Assembly (NCBI RefSeq): GCF_028898945.1
Contig: NZ_CP118607.1
Location: 2,342,001 to 2,406,000, forward strand
DNA length: 64,000 nucleotides
Reading direction: 5' to 3'
Origin: Pseudomonas sp. PSKL.D1
GTDB taxonomy: Bacteria > Pseudomonadota > Gammaproteobacteria > Pseudomonadales > Pseudomonadaceae
Position 1 is the stretch's first letter. Each line of letters begins with the position of its first letter. The translations under genes and the position numbers were made by a program. The notes below the pieces were generated by a model that searched no databases, was not told the origin of the DNA, and saw only the letters and a list, made by a program, of their open reading frames with translations. Shown in pieces: positions 39,086 to 47,968 of this stretch.

Positions 39086-40579
39086 TTATATTTTGATCAA
39101 CACCGACTTCAGCTCGGTGTAATGCTCGATCGCCGCCGCCCCCATTTCCCGCCCGACCCCCGACATCTTGTACCCGCCAAACGGCAACGCCGGGTCCAGC
39201 GCACTGTGGCAGTTGACCCACACCGACCCCGACTTGATCCGCGGGATCATCCGGTGCACGGCCGCCAGGTCATTGGACCAGATGCTTGCGCCCAGCCCGT
39301 ACGGGTTGTCGTTAGCCATGCCGACCACCTCGTCAATCTCATCGAACGGCATCGCCACCAGCACCGGGCCGAATATTTCCTCCTGCACCAGGCGATGGCG
39401 CTGGTCGACGTCGACCAGCACCGTCGGTTTCACGAAGTAACCCGGCCCAAACCCTTCACCGCCGCAGGCGAGGGTTGCCCCCAGCTCACGGCCCAGGTTG
39501 ATGTAGCCGGTAACCCGGTCCTGCTGCTTGGCCGAAATCAGCGGCCCCATCTGCACGGCAGGGTCCAGGCCGCTGCCCAGCTTCATGCCGTTGGCAATGC
39601 CGGCAATGTCGGCCACCACGTTGTCGAAGTGCTTGCGGTGCACATACAGCCGGGAGCCTGCGCAGCACACCTGGCCCTGGTTGAAGAAGATCGCGCTGGC
39701 AGCGCCGGCGGCGGCTTCTTGCAGGTTGGCATCGGGCATCACGATGGTCGGCGACTTGCCGCCCAGCTCCAGAGTGACGCGGGTCATGTTGTCCATCGCC
39801 GCCTTGCCGATGAGCTTGCCCACTTCGGTGGAGCCGGTGAAGGTCAGCTTGTCCACGCCGGGGTGGCGGCTGAGGGCGGCGCCGGCAGTCATGCCAGTGC
39901 CGGTGATCACATTGAACACGCCCGCCGGGTAGCCCGCTTCATCCACCAGCTCTGCCAGTTTCAGTGCGGTCAGCGGGGTTTCGTCGGCGGGCTTGAGCAC
40001 CACGGTGCAGCCGGTGGCCAGCGCCGGGCCGAGCTTCCAGCAGGCCAGCAGCAGGGGGAAGTTCCAGGCCACGATGGCGCCCACCACACCCACGGCTTCA
40101 CGGCGCACAAAGCCGTGGAACTGGTCGTTGGGCATCAACGGCATGGACACATCGACGGTGCTACCCTCGACTTTGGTGGCCCAGCCGGCCATGTAGCGCA
40201 AAAAGTCGATGGCCAGCTGCACGTCCATCACCTTGGCCACGGCAGCGCTCTTGCCGTTGTTCAGGCACTCAAGCTCCGCCAGTTGTTGCGCGTCGCGCTC
40301 CATCAGGTCGGCAAGGCGCCACAGCAGGTTCTGCCGCTCGCGCGGGCGCAGGCGGCTCCACGGCGAATCATCAAAGGCCTGGCGGGCGGCCTGCACGGCG
40401 CGGTCGACGTCCGCCTGCTCGGCGGCGGGCACTTCACCCAGGATTTCACCGGTGGCGGGGTTGCGAAACGCCAGGGTCTGGCCGCTGACGGCGTCCTGCC
40501 AGTCGGCGCCGATGCGCATTTTCAGCTTGCGCTCCAGGAAGGCGCGGGTGGCGGGCAGGATGGGCAGGTCGGAGAGCAT
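39086..40579 (-). CDS. peaE: aldehyde dehydrogenase, phenylacetaldehyde-type (PeaE/FeaB-like)
   Basis: 497 residues of the NAD-dependent ALDH superfamily. The Glu base is in VTLELGGKSPTIV, the nucleophile in FNQGQVCCAGSRLYV, and cofactor-binding in FTGSTEVGKLIG. It is divergent from the amine dehydrogenase operon (493 bp between starts), which makes aldehydes from primary amines such as phenylethylamine. So it very likely oxidises these aldehydes to acids. ATG 40579 gives the usual length; upstream codons in the frame are unlikely to be used. The symbol rests on this context. Confidence 0.85.
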   Translation of the reverse strand: MLSDLPILPATRAFLERKLKMRIGADWQDAVSGQTLAFRNPATGEILGEVPAAEQADVDRAVQAARQAFDDSPWSRLRPRERQNLLWRLADLMERDAQQLAELECLNNGKSAAVAKVMDVQLAIDFLRYMAGWATKVEGSTVDVSMPLMPNDQFHGFVRREAVGVVGAIVAWNFPLLLACWKLGPALATGCTVVLKPADETPLTALKLAELVDEAGYPAGVFNVITGTGMTAGAALSRHPGVDKLTFTGSTEVGKLIGKAAMDNMTRVTLELGGKSPTIVMPDANLQEAAAGAASAIFFNQGQVCCAGSRLYVHRKHFDNVVADIAGIANGMKLGSGLDPAVQMGPLISAKQQDRVTGYINLGRELGATLACGGEGFGPGYFVKPTVLVDVDQRHRLVQEEIFGPVLVAMPFDEIDEVVGMANDNPYGLGASIWSNDLAAVHRMIPRIKSGSVWVNCHSALDPALPFGGYKMSGVGREMGAAAIEHYTELKSVLIKI

Positions 40580-40777
40580 GGGGCTGAGCCTCTTGTCATT
40601 GGATGTGGCAAGGGCAGGGGCAATGGCCGTGCCAAGGGCTCTGTTCGGGTGCAAGTGGTTGATCTGGTTTGGCTTTGTCATTGTGCAAAGGTGTGATTGC
40701 GGGGTTGCCCTGTTGCACATTGAGACGATGTGAGACGGTGGTGATACAGGCTGAGGCGGGGCCGCGCTGCGGCCCTA

Positions 40778-40841
40778 TCGCGACACAAGGCCGCTCCCAC
40801 AAGGAACTGCGATGCCCTGTGGGAGCGGCCTTGTGTCGCGA
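40778..40841. repeat. inverted repeat element, second REP family
   Basis: A perfect 23-bp inverted repeat with an 18-nt centre; arms contain GGCCGCTCCCAC and its complement GTGGGAGCGGCC. It lies in the 493-bp gap between the peaE and peaA starts, which is an unusual place for a REP because it lies between two promoters. A related element is at 55761. Confidence 0.85.
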
Positions 40842-40978
40842 AAGGCCTGCACAGCAGGCCCAGTGTCTCAAGCTGAAACACCGAGTCGCGCAATGAAACG
40901 CTCCCCCATGCTGCCCCAACGCCTGCAACACGTTCAAAACACCAGCAATACCCTGATTTAAAACATTTTTACCTCACC

Positions 40979-40995
40979 TGGCACACTTTCTGTAT
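40979..40995 (+). promoter_or_regulatory. sigma-54-like element upstream of peaA
   Basis: CTGGCAC-N5-CTGTA: the -24 half is perfect, but the -12 half has GT in place of GC. It is 78 bp before the peaA start. Nothing else in this gap can be assigned besides the inverted repeat. Confidence 0.35.
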
Positions 40996-41072
40996 CGCAA
41001 CCATCACCTGCACCCCAGCTGTACCCAAGCGTGCAAAAAAAACGATAAGAACAACACCGTGGAGGTCTGACC

Positions 41073-42638
41073 TTGAAGACGACGCGACTCCGGCGCCAAG
41101 CGGGCAAACTGGCCTTGATTGCCGCCGCACTGCTGGCCACCCAGGCCATGGCGGCCGAGCCGGGCCCGACCCTGTTGCAGAACAAGTGCATGGGGTGCCA
41201 TATCCCCGAGGGCAACGACACCTACAGCCGCATCAGCCACCAGCGCAAAACCCCCGAGGGCTGGTTGATGAGCATTGCCCGCATGCAGGTGATGCACGGG
41301 CTGCAGATCAGCGATGACGACCGCCGTGCACTGGTCAAGTACCTGGCCGACAAACAAGGCCTGGCCCCCAGCGAAACCGATGGTGTGCGCTACGCCATGG
41401 AGCGCCGGCTGAACACGGTCGAGCATTTCGACACGATGCTGGGCGAAACCTGCGGCCGCTGCCACTCCGGCGCCCGTGTCGCCCTGCAGCGGCGCCCGGC
41501 GCAGGAATGGGCGCACCTGGTCAACTTCCACCTCGGCCAATGGCCATCCCTGGAATACCAGGCGCAGGCGCGCGACCGCGACTGGCTGGACATCGCCCTC
41601 AAGCAAGTGGTGCCGGAACTGGCCCGGCGCTTCCCGCTCGACAGCGCCGAATGGGCCGAATGGCAAAAAGCCAAGCCAACCGCCGAGGCGCTGCCGGGGC
41701 AGTGGTCGTTCAGCGGGCACATGCTGGCCAAAGGCGATGTACGTGGCGTGATGACCGTGACCCCGGAGCAGGGCGATACCTTCAAGGTCGAGGTCAAGGG
41801 CGCCTATGCCGATGGCTCGCCGTTCAACGGCAGTGGCTCGGCGATCCTCTACAACGGCTATGAGTGGCGCGGCAACGTCAAGGTGGGCGATGCCAACCTG
41901 CGCCAGGTGTTTGCCGCTCTGGACGGCGAAATGAAAGGGCGCATGTTCGAGGCCGAGCACGATGAGCGCGGGCTGGACTTCACCGCCGTGAAGGCCGGCA
42001 AGGCGCGCCTGCTGGCAGTGCAGCCGGCATTCATCAAGGCCGGTGCCGAAAGCGAGATTACCCTGGTTGGCAGCGATCTCGATGGCAAGCCGGACCTTGG
42101 GGCGGGTGTCGAGGTGGTCAGCGTGCTGGAGCAAACCCCGACCCTGGTGCGGGTCAAGGCACGCGCTGCGGCAGATGCCCAGCCGGGCCAGCGCGACGTG
42201 GCAGTGGGTTCGCTCAAGGGCGTGAGCCTGGCGGTGTACGACAAGGTCGACGAAGTCAAAGTGGTACCAGCGTTCTCCATCGCCCGCATCGGTGAAAACG
42301 GCGCCTCGGTGCCGAAAGTGCAGGGCCGCTTCGAGGCCGAAGCCTGGGGCAAGGACGCCAGTGGCCAGCCGCTGCGCATCGGCTACCTGCCGGCCACCTG
42401 GAAGGTCGAGCCGTTCAACGAGCGGGCCATCGAAGACGAAGACGTCAAGTTTGCCGGGCAAATGCAGGCCGACGGCGTGTTCGTGCCCGGCGGAGCAGGC
42501 CCCAACCCGACGCGCAAGATGATGACCAACAACGCCGGCAACCTGAAAGTCGTTGCCACGCTGGCGGACGGCGGCCAGACCGGCGAAGGCCACATGATCG
42601 TCACCGTACAACGCTGGAACAACCCGCCCTTGCCGTAG
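41073..42638 (+). CDS. peaA: quinohemoprotein amine dehydrogenase alpha subunit
   Basis: 521 residues with a signal peptide (KLALIAAALLATQAMA). Two c-type haem motifs, CMGCH and CGRCH, lie in the N-terminal dihaem domain; three beta-rich domains follow. It accepts electrons from the CTQ cofactor of the gamma subunit in the periplasm and passes them to a carrier such as azurin or cytochrome. The start is TTG at 41073 with a strong GGAGG seven bases upstream; no ATG or GTG fits the signal peptide. It is the first gene of peaA-peaB-qhpC-peaD. Confidence 0.95.
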   Translation: MKTTRLRRQAGKLALIAAALLATQAMAAEPGPTLLQNKCMGCHIPEGNDTYSRISHQRKTPEGWLMSIARMQVMHGLQISDDDRRALVKYLADKQGLAPSETDGVRYAMERRLNTVEHFDTMLGETCGRCHSGARVALQRRPAQEWAHLVNFHLGQWPSLEYQAQARDRDWLDIALKQVVPELARRFPLDSAEWAEWQKAKPTAEALPGQWSFSGHMLAKGDVRGVMTVTPEQGDTFKVEVKGAYADGSPFNGSGSAILYNGYEWRGNVKVGDANLRQVFAALDGEMKGRMFEAEHDERGLDFTAVKAGKARLLAVQPAFIKAGAESEITLVGSDLDGKPDLGAGVEVVSVLEQTPTLVRVKARAAADAQPGQRDVAVGSLKGVSLAVYDKVDEVKVVPAFSIARIGENGASVPKVQGRFEAEAWGKDASGQPLRIGYLPATWKVEPFNERAIEDEDVKFAGQMQADGVFVPGGAGPNPTRKMMTNNAGNLKVVATLADGGQTGEGHMIVTVQRWNNPPLP

Positions 42639-42677
42639 GGCTGGGTCAAACAACGGATCGATTCTCGGGAGGTCGCC

Positions 42678-44108
42678 ATGGGCGCACTGTTGAACCTGGT
42701 CGAACGCAACCTGCATGAAGTGCAGGTGGATGCCGACCGCATGCTGTTCCATATCCCCAGCAGCTCGCTGTTTGCCGCCGACGCGGTGACCGGGGGCATC
42801 ATCGACACCCTGCGCCAGCAAGGCTGCTCTGCCGAGGAGCTGATGCAGCGCCTTGGCCAGCAGTTTGCCGGGCAGGACATCCAGGAAACCTTGCGCGAGC
42901 TGATCGCGCTGGAGGTGGTCAGCGACGGCTCGCCGCTGACCCCGGAAATCGCCCTCAAGCAGGTCGAACGCACCGCCCTGAATACCGTGGTGCTCAACGT
43001 CAACACCGGCTGCAACCTGAGCTGCACGTACTGCTACAAAGAAGACCTCGACAAACCCTCCGCCGGCAAGAAGATGAGCACCGCCACCGCCGAAGCCTCG
43101 GTAGAAATGCTGCTCAAGGAATCCCCCGACGAACAACGCTACAGCGTGGTGTTCTTTGGTGGCGAGCCGCTGTCCAACCGGCCACTGATCGAGCACATGG
43201 TGGCCTATTGCGAGCGGCGCTTTGCCGAGGCCGGCAAGCAGGTGGAGTTCATCATGACCACCAACGCCACGCTGCTCACCGAAGAAATCGTCGACTGGCT
43301 CAATGCCCATCGCTTCGGGTTGTCGGTGAGTATCGACGGGCCCAAGACCGTGCACGACCGCAACCGCATCACGGTGGGCGGGCAGGGCACTTACGATGTG
43401 GTGCGGCGCAAGGCCGACATGCTGCTGTCGCGCTACAACAGCCGTCCGGTGGGCGCTCGGGTGACGCTGACCCGCGGCATCACCGACGTGGAAACCATCT
43501 GGAACCACCTGTTCAACGAGCTGGGCTTTGCCGAGGTCGGTTTTGCTCCCGTCACGTCCGGCGACATGGCCAACTTCAACCTCACCGGCGATGAACTGGT
43601 GCAGGTATTCGTCAACATGAAAGCCTTGGGCCGGCGTTACCTGGAGGCGGCGCTGGAACACCGCAACATCGGCTTCTCCAACCTGCACCAGCTGATCACC
43701 GACATCCACGAAGGCCACAAGAAGGCCCTGCCGTGCGGCGCCGGGCTGAAGATGCTGGCCGTGGACCACGAGGGCGAACTCAACCTGTGCCACCGCTTTA
43801 CTGGCTCCAGCCTGCCGACCTTTGGCAACGTGCACCAGGGCGTGAAACAGGCGCAGCTCAACGACTTTTTGTCCCAGCGCCTGGACCGTAGCAATACCGG
43901 CTGCGAAAGCTGCCGCATCCGCAACCTGTGCTCCGGCGGCTGCTACCACGAAAGCTACGCACGCTATGGCGACCCGCAGCACCCCACGTATCACTATTGC
44001 GAGCTGATGCGCGACTGGGTGGACTTCGGCATCGAGGTCTACAGCCGCATCATGGCCGCCAACCCGGCGTTCATCGACCGCTACATCACCCCGCGCAAGG
44101 CACACTGA
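42678..44108 (+). CDS. peaB: radical-SAM maturase of the amine dehydrogenase gamma subunit
   Basis: 476 residues. The radical-SAM cluster motif is CNLSCTYCY (about residue 115). A C-terminal SPASM-like region has [15 protein letters not shown], plus upstream CGAGLKML and a late HYCELM, for auxiliary Fe-S clusters. Homologues (QhpD/QhnD) form the Cys-to-Asp/Glu thioether bridges in QhpC. It sits directly before qhpC. GGAGG precedes ATG 42678. Confidence 0.95.
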   Translation: MGALLNLVERNLHEVQVDADRMLFHIPSSSLFAADAVTGGIIDTLRQQGCSAEELMQRLGQQFAGQDIQETLRELIALEVVSDGSPLTPEIALKQVERTALNTVVLNVNTGCNLSCTYCYKEDLDKPSAGKKMSTATAEASVEMLLKESPDEQRYSVVFFGGEPLSNRPLIEHMVAYCERRFAEAGKQVEFIMTTNATLLTEEIVDWLNAHRFGLSVSIDGPKTVHDRNRITVGGQGTYDVVRRKADMLLSRYNSRPVGARVTLTRGITDVETIWNHLFNELGFAEVGFAPVTSGDMANFNLTGDELVQVFVNMKALGRRYLEAALEHRNIGFSNLHQLITDIHEGHKKALPCGAGLKMLAVDHEGELNLCHRFTGSSLPTFGNVHQGVKQAQLNDFLSQRLDRSNTGCESCRIRNLCSGGCYHESYARYGDPQHPTYHYCELMRDWVDFGIEVYSRIMAANPAFIDRYITPRKAH

Positions 44109-44109
44109 C

Positions 44110-44433
44110 ATGAAGCACTTGAAGCCCCTGAACAACAAGGCGCGCATCGTCGAGCAGGCCGCTGCCGAAGACCGCGTCGAAGAAGTCATGGCCATGAGCG
44201 CGGTGGCCGGTTGCACGGCCACCACAGACCCGGGTTGGGAGGTGGATGCCTTTGGCGGCGTGAGCTCGCTGTGCCAGCCCATGGAGGCCGACCTGTACGG
44301 CTGCTCCGACCCGTGCTGGTGGCCTGCCCAGGTGCCGGACATGATGAGCACCTACCAGGACTGGAACGCCCAGGCCACCAATTCCCAGGAAGACTGGCGC
44401 AACCTCGGCACCGTGTTCCCGAAAGACAAATGA
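44110..44433 (+). CDS. qhpC: quinohemoprotein amine dehydrogenase gamma subunit (CTQ-bearing)
   Basis: 107 residues: a 28-residue leader and a 79-residue mature chain. All modified residues known from the P. putida enzyme can be placed here. CTQ comes from Cys65 and Trp71; thioether bridges are Cys35-Glu44, Cys55-Asp61 and Cys69-Asp77 (precursor numbering). It starts one base after peaB and 32 bp before peaD. There is no Sec signal: the peptide is modified in the cytoplasm before export by dedicated proteins whose genes are not seen in the window. Confidence 0.95.
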   Translation: MKHLKPLNNKARIVEQAAAEDRVEEVMAMSAVAGCTATTDPGWEVDAFGGVSSLCQPMEADLYGCSDPCWWPAQVPDMMSTYQDWNAQATNSQEDWRNLGTVFPKDK

Positions 44434-44465
44434 CCGGCCCGACAAGAACGACAAGGGGAAACCGC

Positions 44466-45587
44466 ATGAATGCTGCACGCTGCGCGCGCTTTGCGCTGAC
44501 CGTGACCACCCTGGCCTGTGCCTGGGCGGCGCAGGCCGAAAGCACCGGCCCGGCCCTGAAAACCGGGCATGAATACCTGATCGCCACCAACTACCCGAAT
44601 AACCTGCACGTTGTCGATGTGGCCAGCGATACGCTGTACAAGAGCTGCCGAATGCCCGATTCATTCGGCCCCGGCACGGCGATGATGGCGCCGGACAACC
44701 GCACCGCCTATGTGCTCAACAACCACTACGCCGACATCTACGGCATCGACCTGGACACCTGCGCCACCACCTTCCACGCCAACCTGTCCAGCGTGCCCGG
44801 CGAAATTGGCCGGTCGATGTACTCCTTTGCCATCAGCCCCGACGGCAAGGAGGTGTACGCCACGGTCAACCCCACCCAGCGCCTCAACGACCACTACGTG
44901 GTCAAGCCGCCGCGCCTTGAAGTGTTCCGCACCGCCGATGGCGTGGGCGCCAAGCCCGTGCGCACCTTCCCCATGCCGCGCCAGGTGTACCTGATGCGCA
45001 CGGCCGATGATGGCAGCCTGTTCGTCGCCGGGCCGGACATCTACAAAATGGATGTGAACACCGGCAAGTACGACGTGGCATTGCCGCTGCGCAACTGGAA
45101 CCGCAAAGGCTACAGCGCCCCGGACGTGCTGTACTTCTGGCCGCACCAAAGCCCGCGCCACGAGTTCTCGATGCTGTACACCATCGCCAAGTTCAAGGAC
45201 GACAAGCAGGACCCGAATACCGCCGAGCTGCTGTACGGCTACCTGAGCGTCGACCTCAAGACCGGCAAGACCCACACCCAGGAATTTGCCGACCTGACCG
45301 AACTGTACTTCACCGGCCTGCGCTCGCCGAAAGACCCGAACCAGATATACGGCGTGCTCAACCGCCTGGCGCGGTACGACATCAAGCAACGCAAGCTGGT
45401 CAAGGCGGCCAACCTTGAGCACACCTACTACTGCGTGGCCTTCGACAAGAAGGGTGACAAGCTGTACCTGGGCGGCACCTTCAATGACCTGGCGGTGTTC
45501 GACCCCGAGACCTTGCAGAAGGTGAAGAACATCAAGCTGCCCGGCGGCGACATGTCCACCACCACGCCGCAGGTGTTCGTCCGCTGA
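44466..45587 (+). CDS. peaD: quinohemoprotein amine dehydrogenase beta subunit
   Basis: 373 residues with a signal peptide (FALTVTTLACAWAAQA). A seven-bladed beta-propeller follows (repeats such as HEYLIATNYPNNLHVVDVAS and AFDKKGDKLYLGGTFNDLAV). It forms part of the active-site pocket around the gamma subunit CTQ. ATG 44466 follows AAGGGG; the frame to 44211 lies within qhpC. A strong hairpin follows, so the operon ends here. Confidence 0.95.
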   Translation: MNAARCARFALTVTTLACAWAAQAESTGPALKTGHEYLIATNYPNNLHVVDVASDTLYKSCRMPDSFGPGTAMMAPDNRTAYVLNNHYADIYGIDLDTCATTFHANLSSVPGEIGRSMYSFAISPDGKEVYATVNPTQRLNDHYVVKPPRLEVFRTADGVGAKPVRTFPMPRQVYLMRTADDGSLFVAGPDIYKMDVNTGKYDVALPLRNWNRKGYSAPDVLYFWPHQSPRHEFSMLYTIAKFKDDKQDPNTAELLYGYLSVDLKTGKTHTQEFADLTELYFTGLRSPKDPNQIYGVLNRLARYDIKQRKLVKAANLEHTYYCVAFDKKGDKLYLGGTFNDLAVFDPETLQKVKNIKLPGGDMSTTTPQVFVR

Positions 45588-45638
45588 TATAACCCGACCT
45601 CCAGTGTTTATAACCACGTTGTCTTGAGTTCCGGCCAC

Positions 45639-45669
45639 AACCGCTTGCCGCTTCGCGCGGCAAGCGGTT
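45639..45669 (+). terminator. strong hairpin after peaD
   Basis: A 13-bp perfect stem AACCGCTTGCCGC / GCGGCAAGCGGTT with a TTCGC loop, 50 bp after the peaD stop. Few T residues follow. Confidence 0.65.
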
Positions 45670-45761
45670 AGCTGTTTGCCCCGGCTTGAAGCCACCCACA
45701 TTCCATGGCGCGCATGCCGCCAGAAGGACCTTGGCTACGCGCTTTGAACAGAGCGCAGACC

Positions 45762-46574
45762 ATGAACACTTCTTTGGATACCAATGCCCTCAAGGCCCGC
45801 CAGCAGGCGGCGTGGGCCAGTGGCGATTACGCGGTGGTCGGCACCACCTTGCAACTGGTGGGCGAACGGCTGGCCGAAGCCTGTGACTTGCGCTGGGACG
45901 AGCAGGTGCTGGATGTGGCGGCCGGCAATGGCAATGCCACCCTGGCGGCGGCCCGGCGCGGCTGCAAGGTCACCTCTACCGACTATGTGCCAGAACTGCT
46001 CAAGCGCGGTGAAGAGCGCGCAAGGGCAGAGCACCTGAACGTCGACTTCCAGGTGGCGGATGCCGAGGCCTTGCCTTTCAAGGATGGCGCCTTCGATGCA
46101 GTGGTTTCGACCTTCGGCGTGATGTTCACCCCTGACCAGCCCCGTGCAGCACAGGAGCTGGCCCGTGTGTGCCGCTCGGGTGGCAGGGTTGGCCTGGCCA
46201 ACTGGACCCCACAGGGGTTTATCGGGCAGATGTTCAAAACCCTGGGCAAGCATGTGCCACCGCCTGCCGGTGCGTTGCCGCCGTCGCGCTGGGGTGACGA
46301 AGAGCATCTGCGGGCGATGTTCGGCAACACCATTGGCGCCATGGATGTGACCCGTCAGCACTTCAACTTCCGCTACCGCTCGGCGGCGCATTTCATCGAC
46401 GTGTTCCGCACCTGGTACGGGCCGGTGCACAAAGCGTTCGCGGCGCTGCAAGCCGATGCGGCGAACGCGCTGGAAACCGACCTGACGGCGTTGCTGAACG
46501 AGAACAATCAGGGTGGGGCGGCGTCGTTGGTGGTGCCCAGTGAGTATCTGGAGGTGGTGATCATTCGGCGGTGA
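45762..46574 (+). CDS. class I SAM-dependent methyltransferase
   Basis: 270 residues. Motif I is VLDVAAGNGNATLAAA, followed by STDYVPELLKRG, the VADAEALPFKDGAFDAVVSTFG motif II area and RSGGRVGLANW. This UbiE-like type methylates small molecules, but the substrate is not evident. The start ATG 45762 is chosen on family N-terminus; it lacks a clear Shine-Dalgarno. It is flanked by a terminator and a REP pair, so it stands alone. Confidence 0.85.
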   Translation: MNTSLDTNALKARQQAAWASGDYAVVGTTLQLVGERLAEACDLRWDEQVLDVAAGNGNATLAAARRGCKVTSTDYVPELLKRGEERARAEHLNVDFQVADAEALPFKDGAFDAVVSTFGVMFTPDQPRAAQELARVCRSGGRVGLANWTPQGFIGQMFKTLGKHVPPPAGALPPSRWGDEEHLRAMFGNTIGAMDVTRQHFNFRYRSAAHFIDVFRTWYGPVHKAFAALQADAANALETDLTALLNENNQGGAASLVVPSEYLEVVIIRR

Positions 46575-46586
46575 TCTGTGTGGGCT

Positions 46587-46654
46587 TCATCGCGGATGAA
46601 TCCGCTCCTACAGGGGCGCGCTCCGCCTTGTAGGAGCGGATTTATCCGCGATGA
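46587..46654. repeat. REP pair, inward-facing
   Basis: TCATCGCGGATGAATCCGCT at the left and its near complement at the right. It lies between the convergent methyltransferase and LacI-type genes. Confidence 0.85.
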
Positions 46655-46666
46655 GGCCGGCAAAGG

Positions 46667-47713
46667 TCACGCACTTTCCCGCTCAACCATCTCACACCCC
46701 AACACATTCAACCGCTGAACTTCACCCTGGCATGCCAACACCCCCAGCGACTGCAACACCCGCAACGCCGCCACTTCCCCCATCTCCCGCGCCGGTGGGC
46801 GTAAGGTGGTAAGACTCGGCAGCAGCATCTCGGCAAATGCGTAATCGCCAAACCCTACGATGGCCATGTCCCGTGGCAGCCGCAACCCGGCTCGCTGACC
46901 GGCGAGCAGTGCACCCGCGGCCAGATTATCGTTGGCAAAAATGATCGCCTCTGGCCGTGGCTCGCGGCGGATCAGCGCTTCCATGGCCTGCCTGCCCGCC
47001 TCGAACGGCGCACAATCGGCCGAGGGCACGAACACCCAGGGCTCAAGCCCAGCTTCACGCAGCGTTGCGCAGTAGCCGTCACGCCGCTCCAGCGCACTCA
47101 GGTCGCCCGCCACGCTGTTCTGCACGAAGGCAATCCGCTTGTGCCCCTTGTCCAACAGGTACCGGCAGGCCTGCACGCCGACCTCATGGTGAAGAAACCC
47201 CACTTGCATCGGCGCCCGCTCGGGGCAGTAGTCCCAGATTTCCACCACCGGAATATCCGCCTCGGCCAGCATCTTTTCCGTGGCCGGGCTGTGAAAGCGG
47301 CTGGTCACCACCAACGCCGCCGGCGACCAGCCCAAAAAGGCGCGCACGGCGCTTTCTTCCTGCGCTGCGTCGAAGTAACTGGAGGCCAGAAGCAACTGGT
47401 AACCGTGGCGGTTCAAGGTGTCACTGAAGGCCTGAATGGTCTGGGCGAAGATCGGCCCGGAGATGTTCGGGATAACCATGCCCACAATGCGACCGCGCGC
47501 CGAGGCCAGCCCGCCGGCCACCAGGTTGGGCACATAGCCCAGCGCCTGCACGGCGGCCTCGATGCGCACCCGCAAGGGCGGCGAAACCTGCTCGGGTTGG
47601 TTGAAGTAACGCGACACGCTGATGGCGGATACCTCGGCCGCCCGCGCCACATCGGCAAGGGTCACGCGGCCGGCGCCACGGCGTTTGCGGGGGGTGTCCT
47701 TGGCTTGGCTCAC
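46667..47713 (-). CDS. LacI-family transcriptional repressor
   Basis: 348 residues from GTG 47713 (AGGAC ribosome site). Helix-turn-helix VTLADVARAAEVSAISVSRYFNQPEQVSP with hinge RIEAAVQALGYVPN, then a periplasmic-binding-like effector domain (IVGMVIPNISGPIFAQ, PEAIIFANDNLAAGALL). ATG 47770 would place the operator GTTAGCGCTAAC within the gene, so GTG is preferred. It is divergent from a TonB receptor operon with two matching operators, so it probably represses that operon and itself. LacI members usually sense sugars or sugar acids. Confidence 0.88.
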   Translation of the reverse strand: MSQAKDTPRKRRGAGRVTLADVARAAEVSAISVSRYFNQPEQVSPPLRVRIEAAVQALGYVPNLVAGGLASARGRIVGMVIPNISGPIFAQTIQAFSDTLNRHGYQLLLASSYFDAAQEESAVRAFLGWSPAALVVTSRFHSPATEKMLAEADIPVVEIWDYCPERAPMQVGFLHHEVGVQACRYLLDKGHKRIAFVQNSVAGDLSALERRDGYCATLREAGLEPWVFVPSADCAPFEAGRQAMEALIRREPRPEAIIFANDNLAAGALLAGQRAGLRLPRDMAIVGFGDYAFAEMLLPSLTTLRPPAREMGEVAALRVLQSLGVLACQGEVQRLNVLGCEMVERESA

Positions 47714-47741
47714 AGGGTGCTGTCCTGACGAAATGGCCGAT

Positions 47742-47753
47742 GTTAGCGCTAAC
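47742..47753. promoter_or_regulatory. operator O1, perfect LacI-type palindrome
   Basis: GTTAGCGCTAAC, 12-bp perfect dyad with a central CG as usual for LacI-family sites, 29 bp before the lacI-type start. Confidence 0.7.
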
Positions 47754-47806
47754 GGCAGGTCGAATGACAAATAGCTTTATCGCATATCAACAACGTTTTT
47801 TAGTAT

Positions 47807-47836
47807 TTGACCTACTAAGCAAGGTGCTTCGATACT
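47807..47836 (+). promoter_or_regulatory. sigma-70-type promoter of the TonB receptor operon
   Basis: TTGACC (47807-47812), 18-bp spacer, GATACT (47831-47836). Operator O2 begins 7 bp after the -10 element, covering the predicted start of transcription. Confidence 0.5.
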
Positions 47837-47843
47837 TGCTCAT

Positions 47844-47855
47844 GTTAGCGCTACC
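47844..47855. promoter_or_regulatory. operator O2, near-perfect LacI-type palindrome
   Basis: GTTAGCGCTACC differs from O1 by one base. The two are 102 bp apart centre to centre, so a tetramer or two dimers could bind with looping. Confidence 0.65.
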
Positions 47856-47895
47856 AAGCGCTGCTGTTGGCAAGCGCCTGCCACTCGCACGAGCG

Positions 47896-47953
47896 AGACC
47901 AGACAACCACAGCAACACCCGTGTCGGCCCTGTCGGGCCTGGTCTGGTCTTTT
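47896..47953 (+). terminator. terminator-like hairpin in the leader of the TonB receptor gene
   Basis: AGACCAGAC (47896-47904) pairs with GTCTGGTCT (47942-47950), followed by TTT. Inside it GGCCC/GGGCC forms a second stem. It ends 15 bp before the receptor ATG, so it may act as an attenuator. Confidence 0.45.
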
Positions 47954-47968
47954 AAGGCAGTGAGCATC

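Noticed and set aside
41004..44351. Minus-strand open frame of 1115 codons opposite the pea genes
   Set aside because: It is the antisense shadow of high-GC genes: composition is biased to Ala, Gly, Val, His and Gln, and no domain is seen. The plus strand has two haem motifs and a radical-SAM motif.
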